Below, piece after piece: positions 42,470 through 51,841 of a stretch of 64,000 nt of DNA (positions are counted from its first letter, which is position 1; each line of letters starts with the position of its first letter). The notes beneath the pieces were generated by a model. The model searched no databases and had not been told where the DNA came from. It saw nothing but the letters and a program-made list of their open reading frames with translations. The position numbers and the translations under genes are program-made. This DNA is from Lachnospiraceae bacterium (GTDB lineage: Bacteria > Bacillota > Clostridia > Lachnospirales > Lachnospiraceae): positions 50,119 through 114,118 of the forward strand of contig VSNM01000005.1 of NCBI GenBank assembly GCA_009774245.1, given 5' to 3'.

Positions 42470-45400
42470 ATGGCAGGATTTACTTATGAGTCCAGAAGAA
42501 AGCTGACGGAATCAATGCGGGACGCGCTTGAGGAAAAGGGGGCGCACCTTTCCGAACAGGAATTAAAAATGCTTCCAGACAGATATTATTATAACATGCC
42601 GCAGGATGTGTGCGTGGAGATGCGCCAGCTTTTGCGGCAGAGCAAGACTGGGAAGCTGAGCGACCTGTACCGCAGTACATACAAAAACGTGGTGGATGTC
42701 TGCGTGGCGCAGGCGCATCAGGAGGAATTTTATGACGCGCTCGACGCGATGAACTGTTACCAGATGACGGCGGGATGGTATCGCAGGAGCATGCGCTCAC
42801 ACAGTTATCTTCCGTTCGTGGCGGACAGCATCCAGCTGCTGCGGGCATACGCGCATCTGGAATTTTATGGCGGGAACCTTGCGGCAGTCCTGACCGGAGC
42901 TATATCGGAGGAGCTGTACGACCATGCGCGCAATGAGTTTACGTACTCGTGGATATTGGCGGCGCAGATTGACCGGGGAGAGGAACAGACCATCCAGGCA
43001 GTTCGGGACATTCTCTTTGGCGAAGGCAACACGCTGATGATGAGCCGCGAGCTGGTTCAGGGTATCGTGATGTCAAGGAGTCAGGCGCTGTACCAGGATC
43101 TCGGGAAATTCCTGCTGGCGGCGCGGCTGCAGGAGGGTGCGCGTCAGGTCGTCTGTGAGACGATGGACGAGGGCAGGCCGGAGGCGTTTCTGCATCTGTT
43201 TTCCGTGATCGAGGAGAATGACCTGATCCGCTATTCGTCCGTCAAGCGGGCAGTCAGCACATGGATTGGCATTTTTAATGAAAAGAGTGTGGATCGCATC
43301 AGCGGCAAGCTGCTGCGGATGATGGGGCAGTGCCTGCGGGACGCGGATTTTCTGAAGGAGCAGCTTGCGTCGGACGATGCCGTTGCCATCAGTTGTGCAC
43401 TCTGGGCGAAGGGATTCTACAATGCGGAGGATGCGGTGGAGACGGTTGTCGCGCTTATCAGAAAAGGCACAAGGCATCAGAAAATGACGGCGTCTTATTT
43501 CTGCCATTCCTTACAGGATGAGGATTTGCAGATGCGCGTGGCGAAGGAGGTTCTGCTCTCCTGTCCGGAGGATTTGGAGCTTGTCGCGTGTTTCCTGCCC
43601 TGTTTTATGTCGTCAGGGAAAACGCAGCTCTATGCCCTGATTCGGGGAGAGGATGAGTATAATTACAGCTTTGGTGACGGCGAAGTGCGCAAACCAAAGC
43701 CTCTGACGCCGGAGCCCCTGTTTCAGGACAGTGCCGAGGCAGAGGCCGTCTATGGGATTTTAAAGGGGATTTTAGGGCGGATTCCGAAAAAAGGTCTGAA
43801 GCATTCGCCCTGTATTTTCCCATGGCACGAGGTCGAGATGAGTCCGTCGGACATCGCGGAGCGCCTGTGTGTGATTGCGTGGATGCTGCAAAAGGATGAC
43901 TATCTGGACGAGGCTGCCGGATGGATTTCGCTTGTCGGTCAGGGAAAAAGCTACAATGCGTCAAGAGCCGCTGCCGCGCGGGTGCTGCTCTACCATCCCA
44001 AATCAGCGGCGCGCAGAAAAGTCCTGTTTGAACTGCTGCACAACGCGGAGGAATACACGAACAAGGCGGCGTACAGGCTGGTGGCGGACATGGAGCTTAC
44101 CGCGGAGGACTACAGGCAGATTGAACAGAATCTGAACTACAAAAAGGGGCGCGCAGGAACATTGAAGCTGTTGCGCAGGCAGGACGAAAAGAGTCTGGCG
44201 GAGTGCATCCAGCGGCTTCTCGCGCAGAAGTCCGAGGAGTGCCATATGGGGGCGTTTGACCTTGCCCTGGGGCTGCAAAAGAAGGACAAGGCGGCTTTTG
44301 CGGCAGTCATTCCCGCGCTTCGGGCGCTGAAAAATCCGACTGGAAAGGAACAGGTGCTTTTGGATGAGCTGCTGGGCGAAGGAAGCGGGGCACAGGACAT
44401 TTTAAATCTGCCGGGATATGGGCTGTATGATGTGAAAAAGGAATGGATTATCCCGGAAATCAACGTGGATGAAAGCGGCGCCGAAAAGCTTTTTGCGGAC
44501 GGGGAGGATGTGTATATCCGTGTCCTGAAAAAGCTGGACAGTCTGATTGACGAGAACCGCGAGCGCGAATATAAGACCGCGTGGGGTGAGGACCAGATGC
44601 TTGGAAATGGTCTGAAAGTCATGAACTGGCAGGGCGGCGAGTCCCTGGACAGATATCCGTTCCGGGCGCTCTGGGAAAACTTTTATGAGACGGAAATCCA
44701 GTCGCCGCAGCGGCTGCTCGAGGTGCAGCTGTATTGCAAATGTATCGGTCTGAGAAACGACTACAAGCGCAATGCCGGGCTGTACCAAAAGGTCTTTGGG
44801 TATGCATTTTCCAATCTTGCCGTAGGGCTTACCTATTCCGGACAGGTGGTCGATATTATTCCTGCGCTGTATGAGCATTATGTAACGCAGTCTCTGCGGG
44901 TGCATTTCGGTCTGTGTGTGACGGCAAAGCTGTATTCTCTGCTGAACAGCTCCAACGATTTGTATACCGTCGAGGAAGAGCGCTGGGGTACGAAGTATGT
45001 TTATACCAAGCGTGCTCTGGACTTGCCGGTTTTCAGTGATATGTGCCAGTGTCTTGGCGCTGCAAAGGGAGAGGACTGGGGAAATGCCTTCGCGTTGCGT
45101 TTCCGGCTGCAGCAGTACTATCATGAACAGCATGCGCGGGAAGTGGCGGCACAGTACGGATATCATTGCTGGCAGCAGAATTATCTGGCGCTTTCGGATT
45201 ATGTGCAGTGTTATGTACGCGGCATCTGGGACAAGGATTTGTTTTATAAGGCAGTGTTTACATACTGCGATCTGGGAAGCCTGCTGGAGCCGGTCAGTAC
45301 AGTGGAGCAGAGAGGAGCGGTTTCCTCACAGGCGGCAAGCCGCGGGGTACAGGACTTCTTTGGCTATCAGGCGATTCCGCTTGTGGATGGAAAGTACCAT

Positions 45401-47569
45401 TTTGATGCGATTGGGGGCGAGATGCCCGAGATGACGTTTGCACACACGCTGTACAGCGAACTGATTCCGGTCGTTCTGGAGGTGGAGCTAAAGCGCGGCG
45501 AACAGACGACGCCTTTTTCAAAGGACATTCACCGGATTCATGTCATTTATGGCATTGATTATATGATACGGATTCTGACGGCGCTCGGAAAAGATCCGCT
45601 GCAGCGCAGCAGCTATTATTATTCCTGTGATGACGACAGGCGCCATGTGCTCAGCCATCTGCTGAAGGTTTCCATGCCAAAGCCCGAGGAGACGGCACAG
45701 GATTTGAAGCGGGCGCTAAAAGGGACGGACATCACAAAAAAACGTCTTGTGGAGCTTGCCATGTACGCGCAGCAGTGGCTTCCCATGGTTGAGGAGTATC
45801 TTGAAATGCCTGGCTTTTCAAGCGCCTGCTATTATTTTATCGCGCATACCAGCGAGGGATTTGACGACAAGGTGAAGTCCGTGATTGCAAAGTACACACC
45901 ACTCTCGCCGGAGGAGCTGCACGATGGTGCATTTGATGTCCAGTGGTTCTTCGAGGCGTATGGGAAGCTTGGCGAGAAAAATTTCATGATGCTGTATGAT
46001 GCCGCCAAGTATTCGTCAACCGGAACGGCGCATGGGCGGGCGCGGAAATATGCAGATGCCGCGCTTGGAAAGGTGGACAGAAAGGCTCTGGAGGCAGAAA
46101 TCGACGCAAAGCGGAACAAGGACCTGCTGATGGGCATCGGACTGCTTCCTCTGCCAAAACCGTCAAAGAAGCGGGAGAAGGAGCTGCTGGACCGTTACCA
46201 GTTTATCCAGAAGTACAAAAAGGAAAGCCGGCAGTTCGGCGCACAGCGGCGGGCAAGCGAGGGGCGCGCGGTCGAGATTGCCCTGCGCAACTTAAGTGTA
46301 AATGCCGGATTTACGGATGTGACGCGCCTGACACTGCGCATGGAGGGGAAGCTGGCAGAGCAGTCCGCGGAATGCTTCGACTGGCAGACTGTGGGCGATA
46401 TCGAAATCATGGTGCATGTGGATGAGAACGGAAAGAGCGCCCTGCAGTGCCAAAAGGACGGCAAGCTGCTGAAATCTGTTCCAACGAAATACAAGAAGGA
46501 TGAGACAGTGCTGCAATATCAGGCAGTCGTCAAAAAGCTAAAGGAGCAGTACAGCCGGACAAGGCAGATGATGGAACAGGCGATGGAGGACAGAACCGCG
46601 TTCGAGGTATGGGAGTTTCTGGAGCTGTATCAGAATCCGATAGCGCGCCCTATCACAGAGCCGCTTGTGGTGCGGACTGTGGATGGGCAGGAGGTGCGTC
46701 TTGGATTTCTCACAAAAGACGGAATCGCGGACTATACTGGCGCCGTTTTTCCGGTGAAGCCGGAGGAGCAGATTTATATCGCGCATCCGTTTGATCTGTA
46801 CAGCAGCGGGCACTGGCACGAGTACCAGAAGCTTTTGTTTGAAAGACAGATAAAGCAGCCTTTTAAACAGGTATTCCGTGAGCTTTATGTGAAGCTGGAC
46901 GAGGAGCTTGACAAGCACCATTCGATGCTGTTTTCCGGCAACCAGATACAGCCGCAGAAGACGGTCGGCGTCCTGCGGGGCAGGCGCTGGGTGGCAGACT
47001 ACGAGGACGGCCTGCAGAAGGTTTATTATAAGGAAAACATTGTTGCGAGCATTTACGCCATGGCAGACTGGTTTTCCCCGAGTGATACAGAGGCACCGAC
47101 GCTGGAGTATGTGGTATTTTCGGACCGCAAGACGGGTAAATCCCTGACAATCAGGGAAATCCCCGACATTATTTACAGCGAGGTGATGCGTGACGTTGAT
47201 CTGGCTGTCAGCGTTGCACACGCAGGCGGCGTTGATCCGGAGACAAGTCACTCGACGGTCGAGATGCGCCGCGCGATCGTTGAATGCAGCCTTGCCCTGT
47301 TTCAGACGAAAAATGTTCGTTTTGAGGGCAGTCACGCGATCATCGATGGAAAGCTTGGCCAGTATACGGTGCACCTTGGAAGCGGTGTCGTGCACCAGCT
47401 CGGAAATGCCATGCTGTTTGTCGTGCCTGTTCACGCGCAGCAGCGCGGACGCATCTTCCTGCCATTTGTGGATGATGATCCCAAGACGGCTGAAATCGTG
47501 TCGAAGATTCTGCTGTTTGCGGAGGATACAAAGATAAAAGATCCGAAAATCCTGGAACAGATACAGTAA
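42470..47569 (+). CDS. Giant DUF4132/DUF5724-type protein (MolR/YehI-like)
   Basis: 1,699 residues from ATG 42470 with AGGAGGG 9 bp upstream. The first ~1,000 residues are helical and HEAT-like (repeated Leu-rich helices, e.g. AERLCVIAWMLQKDDYLDEAA, AARAVLLYHPKSAARR). The C-terminal ~450 residues fit DUF4132 (LLFERQIKQPFKQVFRELY, QPQKTVGVLRGRRW) and the closing domain GKLGQYTVHLGSGVVHQL ... FVVPV (DUF7737-like). No export signal, so cytoplasmic. Relatives include E. coli MolR and YehI, whose biochemistry is unresolved. It forms a two-gene unit with the small protein upstream. Confidence 0.85.
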   Translation: MAGFTYESRRKLTESMRDALEEKGAHLSEQELKMLPDRYYYNMPQDVCVEMRQLLRQSKTGKLSDLYRSTYKNVVDVCVAQAHQEEFYDALDAMNCYQMTAGWYRRSMRSHSYLPFVADSIQLLRAYAHLEFYGGNLAAVLTGAISEELYDHARNEFTYSWILAAQIDRGEEQTIQAVRDILFGEGNTLMMSRELVQGIVMSRSQALYQDLGKFLLAARLQEGARQVVCETMDEGRPEAFLHLFSVIEENDLIRYSSVKRAVSTWIGIFNEKSVDRISGKLLRMMGQCLRDADFLKEQLASDDAVAISCALWAKGFYNAEDAVETVVALIRKGTRHQKMTASYFCHSLQDEDLQMRVAKEVLLSCPEDLELVACFLPCFMSSGKTQLYALIRGEDEYNYSFGDGEVRKPKPLTPEPLFQDSAEAEAVYGILKGILGRIPKKGLKHSPCIFPWHEVEMSPSDIAERLCVIAWMLQKDDYLDEAAGWISLVGQGKSYNASRAAAARVLLYHPKSAARRKVLFELLHNAEEYTNKAAYRLVADMELTAEDYRQIEQNLNYKKGRAGTLKLLRRQDEKSLAECIQRLLAQKSEECHMGAFDLALGLQKKDKAAFAAVIPALRALKNPTGKEQVLLDELLGEGSGAQDILNLPGYGLYDVKKEWIIPEINVDESGAEKLFADGEDVYIRVLKKLDSLIDENREREYKTAWGEDQMLGNGLKVMNWQGGESLDRYPFRALWENFYETEIQSPQRLLEVQLYCKCIGLRNDYKRNAGLYQKVFGYAFSNLAVGLTYSGQVVDIIPALYEHYVTQSLRVHFGLCVTAKLYSLLNSSNDLYTVEEERWGTKYVYTKRALDLPVFSDMCQCLGAAKGEDWGNAFALRFRLQQYYHEQHAREVAAQYGYHCWQQNYLALSDYVQCYVRGIWDKDLFYKAVFTYCDLGSLLEPVSTVEQRGAVSSQAASRGVQDFFGYQAIPLVDGKYHFDAIGGEMPEMTFAHTLYSELIPVVLEVELKRGEQTTPFSKDIHRIHVIYGIDYMIRILTALGKDPLQRSSYYYSCDDDRRHVLSHLLKVSMPKPEETAQDLKRALKGTDITKKRLVELAMYAQQWLPMVEEYLEMPGFSSACYYFIAHTSEGFDDKVKSVIAKYTPLSPEELHDGAFDVQWFFEAYGKLGEKNFMMLYDAAKYSSTGTAHGRARKYADAALGKVDRKALEAEIDAKRNKDLLMGIGLLPLPKPSKKREKELLDRYQFIQKYKKESRQFGAQRRASEGRAVEIALRNLSVNAGFTDVTRLTLRMEGKLAEQSAECFDWQTVGDIEIMVHVDENGKSALQCQKDGKLLKSVPTKYKKDETVLQYQAVVKKLKEQYSRTRQMMEQAMEDRTAFEVWEFLELYQNPIARPITEPLVVRTVDGQEVRLGFLTKDGIADYTGAVFPVKPEEQIYIAHPFDLYSSGHWHEYQKLLFERQIKQPFKQVFRELYVKLDEELDKHHSMLFSGNQIQPQKTVGVLRGRRWVADYEDGLQKVYYKENIVASIYAMADWFSPSDTEAPTLEYVVFSDRKTGKSLTIREIPDIIYSEVMRDVDLAVSVAHAGGVDPETSHSTVEMRRAIVECSLALFQTKNVRFEGSHAIIDGKLGQYTVHLGSGVVHQLGNAMLFVVPVHAQQRGRIFLPFVDDDPKTAEIVSKILLFAEDTKIKDPKILEQIQ

Positions 47570-47606
47570 AAAAATTTTGGAATAACAGTGAAGGAGGAAA
47601 TTTGAA

Positions 47607-48029
47607 ATGGACAAAAAAAAGAAAGCAGTACTGATGTGGATTCTCTTTGTGGTATGTGTCATTGGCACGGTGGGGCTGCGATATCTTTCAGACAGGGAAG
47701 AGGTGGAGTATGAGGAGGTCACAGCAACGGTCATAAGCGCAGAGGAACGCGAGCTTGAGAACCGGAAGACCAACACCTCGTACACTTCCTACGATATCAA
47801 GGTGGAGTACGAGGGAGAGGAATACGAGCTCAAGAATGCACACAATGCCTATGAGTATCGCAGCGGAAGGGAGATTACGGCATACCTGTCGCGCGGCAGC
47901 CTGTATGCGAACATAGAGGGCGTAGAGTCCTCAACACCGCTGTTTTATGCTTATTTCGCTTTTCTGGTTGCATCCTTTGTGATGCTCGGGGTGGCGATCA
48001 ATCAGTCGATACAGGCAAGGCGGAGGTGA
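47607..48029 (+). CDS. DUF3592-like small membrane protein
   Basis: 140 residues with two membrane helices (~8-25 and ~110-130) flanking an outside beta-sandwich-like segment (YEEVTATVISAEERE, TSYDIKVEYEGEEYEL, GREITAYLSRGSLY), the layout of DUF3592 proteins. AAGGAGG is 11 bp before the ATG. Function unknown. It lies 37 bp after the DUF4132-type gene and ends before a strong terminator, so it closes that operon. Confidence 0.8.
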   Translation: MDKKKKAVLMWILFVVCVIGTVGLRYLSDREEVEYEEVTATVISAEERELENRKTNTSYTSYDIKVEYEGEEYELKNAHNAYEYRSGREITAYLSRGSLYANIEGVESSTPLFYAYFAFLVASFVMLGVAINQSIQARRR

Positions 48030-48073
48030 CACGCTGGAAATACGATGGCGGAGGAAAAAAAGTGGTGCATTAG

Positions 48074-48108
48074 AAAAGTAGGGGAGAAGGAATCTCCCCT
48101 ACTTTTTT
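48074..48108. terminator. Strong bidirectional intrinsic terminator
   Basis: 14-bp perfect stem AAAAGTAGGGGAGA/TCTCCCCTACTTTT (48074-48087 with 48093-48106), 5-base loop, T run on the + strand and A run on the other. It separates the + strand operon from the convergent glycogen synthase gene. Confidence 0.9.
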
Positions 48109-48133
48109 GCGCGCGTCACCCTGCGGAAATATG

Positions 48134-49855
48134 TCAGGCTAAGCTTATATACAAATCCTTGTACTGTTTTGCAGAATTTTCCCAGGACAGGTTCTTATCC
48201 ATATCTCTCTGGACCATCTCGTCCCAGCACCAGCGGTTTAGGAAATACAGGCTTTTTGCCCTGTTAATGGCATCCAGCAACAGTCCGGCGTCGTAGCGGT
48301 CAAATGTAAAACCATTTCCGGTGTTGGAGTACATATTGTATGGTTCTACGGTATCCTTCAATCCGCCGGTCTCGCGGACGATCGGGATTGTGCCGTAATG
48401 CATGGCAATGAGTTGGGTTAGTCCGCAAGGCTCAAAGTGGGAAGGCACCAGCAGGGCATCTGCTCCTGCGTATATTCTGTGAGCCCTCGTCTCATCATAC
48501 ATGATGTTGGAACATACATTTCCTTTATAAGCATTCTCATAATATCGGAAAGAATCCTCATATTTCTGATCTCCAGAGCCAAGTACCACGACCTGGGTAT
48601 GTTCATCCATAATCTGTCTCATAATGGAATTGATTAAATCCAATCCTTTTTGGTCTGTCAGGCGGGAAATCAGCCCTACTACAAATTTGTGGTCGTCCTG
48701 AACCAGTCCCAACTCCTCCTGCAGTCTGCGTTTGTTCTCCTTTTTCTGCTTCAATACATTGGTGAGATCGTAGTTTGCGTACAATCTGTCATCAGTAAAC
48801 GGATTCCAGATATCATAGTCAATGCCATTGACGATACCTCTCAGTTTGTTGGAATGGTATCTCAGATGGGCGTCCAGATTTTCTCCATAGTATGTGTTCT
48901 GGATTTCACCGGCATAAGTATTGCTGACTGTCGTAATGATATTGGCATAGGTCAGTCCGCCCTTTAGCATATTGGCGTCTTCATAGCCTGTTTTCAGTGC
49001 ATCTTTGTTAAACACATAATCTGGCAGTCCTGTCCAGTACCGGATTGTGGGAATATTGTAAATGCCCTGAAACCGCAGATTGTGGATGGTCAATATCGTT
49101 TTGGCGGATGTGAGCTTTGTATCGACGAAATTGATGCGCAGAAACACGGGAACCAGAGCCGCCTGCCAGTCATGGCAATGAATGATATCAGGTATCCAGT
49201 CCATATAGTTCAATGCAGCCAGAGCCGCCTTGGCGAAGTAACAGTATTTAGGAATATCATCGACCAGATTTGTATACGGATTTCCGTTCGTGAAAAAATC
49301 TTCGTTGTCAATGAAGTCATATACGACACCATCCCAGACATATTCCATGATACCCACATAAAAGGACTTGCCGTCGGAGCACAAATCCATCTGGAAAGAA
49401 CCCTTGTATACCATTTTCTCCTGATATTCCTGAGGAATACATTTGTAGCGTGGGAGAATAACTTTTATATCGCAGTTCTGCTTTGCCAACGCCTTGGGCA
49501 GAGCGTACATGACATCGCCCAGGCCGCCGGTTTTCACAAAGGGATAACATTCTGAGCCGATAAACGCAACACTTTTCCGGGGTGTCGTGCAGACCGTTGT
49601 CTCTGCTTCTTCCGCTATCGCTTTTGCGGGTTCTTTTTTGACTTCTTCAACTGCTTTTTTGTCAGTTTCCTCCGGTTTACTTTTTTTCACATTTCTCGTA
49701 TTTTTCGTGTTTTTTGCGCCAGTTGTCTTTGCGGTCTGGGCTTTGTCTGCCTCTGAAGCCTTCGCGTTAGCTTCTGCCGCGTTTTTTTCTGTTTTCTTTG
49801 TTTTTTTTGCTGTGTCAGGGTTATTTCCCTGCGTATTTACTTTCCTTCTTGCCAT
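48134..49855 (-). CDS. glgA: Glycogen synthase with Lys/Ala-rich N-terminal extension
   Basis: 573 residues. Residues ~92-570 are a GT5 glycogen (ADP-glucose) synthase: KTGGLGDV near the start of the catalytic part, IIHCHDWQAALVP, GIVNGIDYDIWNP, ISRLTDQKGLDL and SHFEPCGLTQLIAMHYG in order. It transfers glucose from ADP-glucose to glycogen in the cytoplasm. The first ~90 residues are an unusual disordered tail of Lys, Ala, Glu, Thr and Asn, absent from the normal ~475-residue enzyme. GGAGG lies 8 bp before the ATG. It has its own promoter (49906-49934) and no other glycogen genes next to it. Confidence 0.95.
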   Translation of the reverse strand: MARRKVNTQGNNPDTAKKTKKTEKNAAEANAKASEADKAQTAKTTGAKNTKNTRNVKKSKPEETDKKAVEEVKKEPAKAIAEEAETTVCTTPRKSVAFIGSECYPFVKTGGLGDVMYALPKALAKQNCDIKVILPRYKCIPQEYQEKMVYKGSFQMDLCSDGKSFYVGIMEYVWDGVVYDFIDNEDFFTNGNPYTNLVDDIPKYCYFAKAALAALNYMDWIPDIIHCHDWQAALVPVFLRINFVDTKLTSAKTILTIHNLRFQGIYNIPTIRYWTGLPDYVFNKDALKTGYEDANMLKGGLTYANIITTVSNTYAGEIQNTYYGENLDAHLRYHSNKLRGIVNGIDYDIWNPFTDDRLYANYDLTNVLKQKKENKRRLQEELGLVQDDHKFVVGLISRLTDQKGLDLINSIMRQIMDEHTQVVVLGSGDQKYEDSFRYYENAYKGNVCSNIMYDETRAHRIYAGADALLVPSHFEPCGLTQLIAMHYGTIPIVRETGGLKDTVEPYNMYSNTGNGFTFDRYDAGLLLDAINRAKSLYFLNRWCWDEMVQRDMDKNLSWENSAKQYKDLYISLA

Positions 49856-49905
49856 TTGACACCTCCAAAGTTAATAAAATATGGTTCTGTTTATCACATG
49901 ATACT

Positions 49906-49934
49906 ATTATAATATAAGTTAGAAAGATAAGCAA
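49906..49934 (-). promoter_or_regulatory. Promoter of glycogen synthase gene
   Basis: Read on the minus strand: TTGCTT (49934-49929), 17-bp spacer, TATAAT (49911-49906). The predicted start is about 40 bp before the glgA ATG. Confidence 0.6.
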
Positions 49935-49953
49935 TGGTCGAAAACTCTTTGAC

Positions 49954-51828
49954 TCACAATTTGATGATATCCTGCGGTGATTTGCCGTGCGCTCCGGTTT
50001 GAAGATACAGCTGGCGATACGCTTCATAGCGCGTTGTCTCGAATGCCTGTCTGAGCGTTTCGACTGCAGCATTGTCGCGGAGCCGTGCTGTCAGGAGTGG
50101 TGAAAAGCGTTTTCCTTCCAGGGTGAGTGCCTCCTGGACAGTCTCGTCAAAATTCTTTTTGGCGTGTCCGTATAGCCATGCACGGTTCATGGAGTTGTCC
50201 ATCCAGTCGATCAGACCGATCACGTCTACCATCTGGCGTTCAGGACATTCCAGACGTTTGTACGATTCCGGATAACCGCGTGAGCCGTCATACCAGCTGT
50301 GGTGGCCGAGCGCTGCTGCAGCAAAGAGACGCGTTGACGCGCAGGCTTTCAGACGTGCGCTGCCGACGACGGTGTGCAGCTGTGTGATCTCATATTCCGC
50401 GGCAAACCACTGTCTCGCGGTACGGGTAAACAAGCTGATAAAATTGATCTTGCCCACATCATGGAAGATGCCGCTGTTCATCGCAAACTCCAGCACGGCC
50501 TGACGTTTTGCGCCGGGATTGGATATTTTCCGGATATATTCGATATCGTCAAAGAAGTCGGGTTCCTCATCCATGATGATGCCGCAGAAAGCTGCGGCTG
50601 TCCTGCCGACTACCTGGGAGTGGACATAGATGTCAGGTGCGAAATGAATCAGCATGATCTGCTGAAATTCCCCGTAGGAGATACTGTTTGCCGTCTCGAT
50701 AAAGGTCGTTGCGAGCTGTCTGAGAAAGTAAAAGATCTGTTCATTTGCTGCGTCCTCGGGAAATGCTTCCGTGTAGGAGATAATTTTCCGGTACAGGCTC
50801 TCCAGATATTTTTCACGTCCTGGCAGCTGTTCGGGGTACTCTCGCAGATATTGACAGTAGATTGCAGGCATGGAGATCACTGTGTACATCGCATCGGCCG
50901 AAAAGCTTGAGGTATCCGCCAGATCCATCAGCTCCTCCATTCTGCCGAGCAGCTCCTCAAGGGTGAGCAGACCACAATAATATTCAATGGCGTAGCAGGA
51001 GAATGCGGAGCGCATCGGGGGCGCCTCATGGCTGCTGATCGCCTCCTGTATCCGTCTCTTGTGGACAATATGCGCCGATTCCATGATGGCTGTCACATCC
51101 TGGGGCGTCATGTCATTCTCCCTGCTGTAAGAAATGCTGGAAATCATCTGCTGATGCGTCAGGTAGATGTATCTGTCCCATGGAAGCTCCGGCACCTTCT
51201 GCTGGAGCTCCTCATCCTGCAAAAGTTCAAGCGTTTGTTTGGTCAGGCGGATTTTGGAGCTGGCGGACTTGAACTGCCCCAGTGCTGTGTTGGCGCGGGA
51301 GCGCAGGATATATCCTTTGGTCTCGATATCGTCTATGTCGTCGAAGTATTTCAGATATGCCGATGCTTCCACGAAACACAGCCGCATCTGCGCCATATAA
51401 TACTCGATGTCGGACCAGTCCAGTCCCACCATTTTGCTGCACATATTGTGATATCCGATTCCAAGCCAGTACAGGCAGCGGATAATAGCGTTGCGGTCTT
51501 TGGTGTGCCGCGCGCGGCTCAGCAGCGCCTGATAGATCTGGCAGAACAGTCCGCCGTCCAGCTCATTTTTTCCGTCCAGCAATTTCTGGGCAAATTCTTC
51601 TAATTCAGCCAGTTCCTCTGCCTGAGCCTCAAACAGTCTGTCAAACTGTGGAAACAGCTCGTCGCGCAGCAGCGCTATATTGCGGTTGATTTTGGTCTCA
51701 AGGAGGCTTCGGCTTTGCAGAAGTTTTTTGCGGTATGTCTCAAAGGAATGGCAGTCCGGCCTTTGGCGCGTTGACAGTACAGCGATATCCCTTAAATTTG
51801 CAAGGTATTCTTCCTGATATGGCTGCAT
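49954..51828 (-). CDS. HD-GYP-like signalling phosphodiesterase with helical N-terminal part
   Basis: 624 residues from ATG 51828 (GGGAGG close upstream); the longer frame to 51921 overlaps the kinase gene and is rejected. Residues ~1-420 are helical and TPR-like without membrane segments. The C-terminal ~200 residues carry the HD domain: FHDVGKINFI, then 'HHSWYDGSRGYP' and VIGLIDWMDNSMNRAW. The HH...DG..GYP words resemble HD-GYP c-di-GMP phosphodiesterases, with one extra residue in the GYP word. It starts 13 bp after the hybrid kinase gene, so it is the probable output partner of that kinase. Substrate is inference. Confidence 0.82.
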   Translation of the reverse strand: MQPYQEEYLANLRDIAVLSTRQRPDCHSFETYRKKLLQSRSLLETKINRNIALLRDELFPQFDRLFEAQAEELAELEEFAQKLLDGKNELDGGLFCQIYQALLSRARHTKDRNAIIRCLYWLGIGYHNMCSKMVGLDWSDIEYYMAQMRLCFVEASAYLKYFDDIDDIETKGYILRSRANTALGQFKSASSKIRLTKQTLELLQDEELQQKVPELPWDRYIYLTHQQMISSISYSRENDMTPQDVTAIMESAHIVHKRRIQEAISSHEAPPMRSAFSCYAIEYYCGLLTLEELLGRMEELMDLADTSSFSADAMYTVISMPAIYCQYLREYPEQLPGREKYLESLYRKIISYTEAFPEDAANEQIFYFLRQLATTFIETANSISYGEFQQIMLIHFAPDIYVHSQVVGRTAAAFCGIIMDEEPDFFDDIEYIRKISNPGAKRQAVLEFAMNSGIFHDVGKINFISLFTRTARQWFAAEYEITQLHTVVGSARLKACASTRLFAAAALGHHSWYDGSRGYPESYKRLECPERQMVDVIGLIDWMDNSMNRAWLYGHAKKNFDETVQEALTLEGKRFSPLLTARLRDNAAVETLRQAFETTRYEAYRQLYLQTGAHGKSPQDIIKL

Positions 51829-51841
51829 ATGTATTCCTCCC

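Noticed and set aside
46538..47785. 415-residue minus-strand open frame
   Set aside because: Antisense to the end of the DUF4132-type gene; composition and lack of a ribosome site mark it as a shadow frame. The same applies to 3305-4237, 5970-6959, 14698-15510, 18865-19821, 26035-27003 and 30893-31750.
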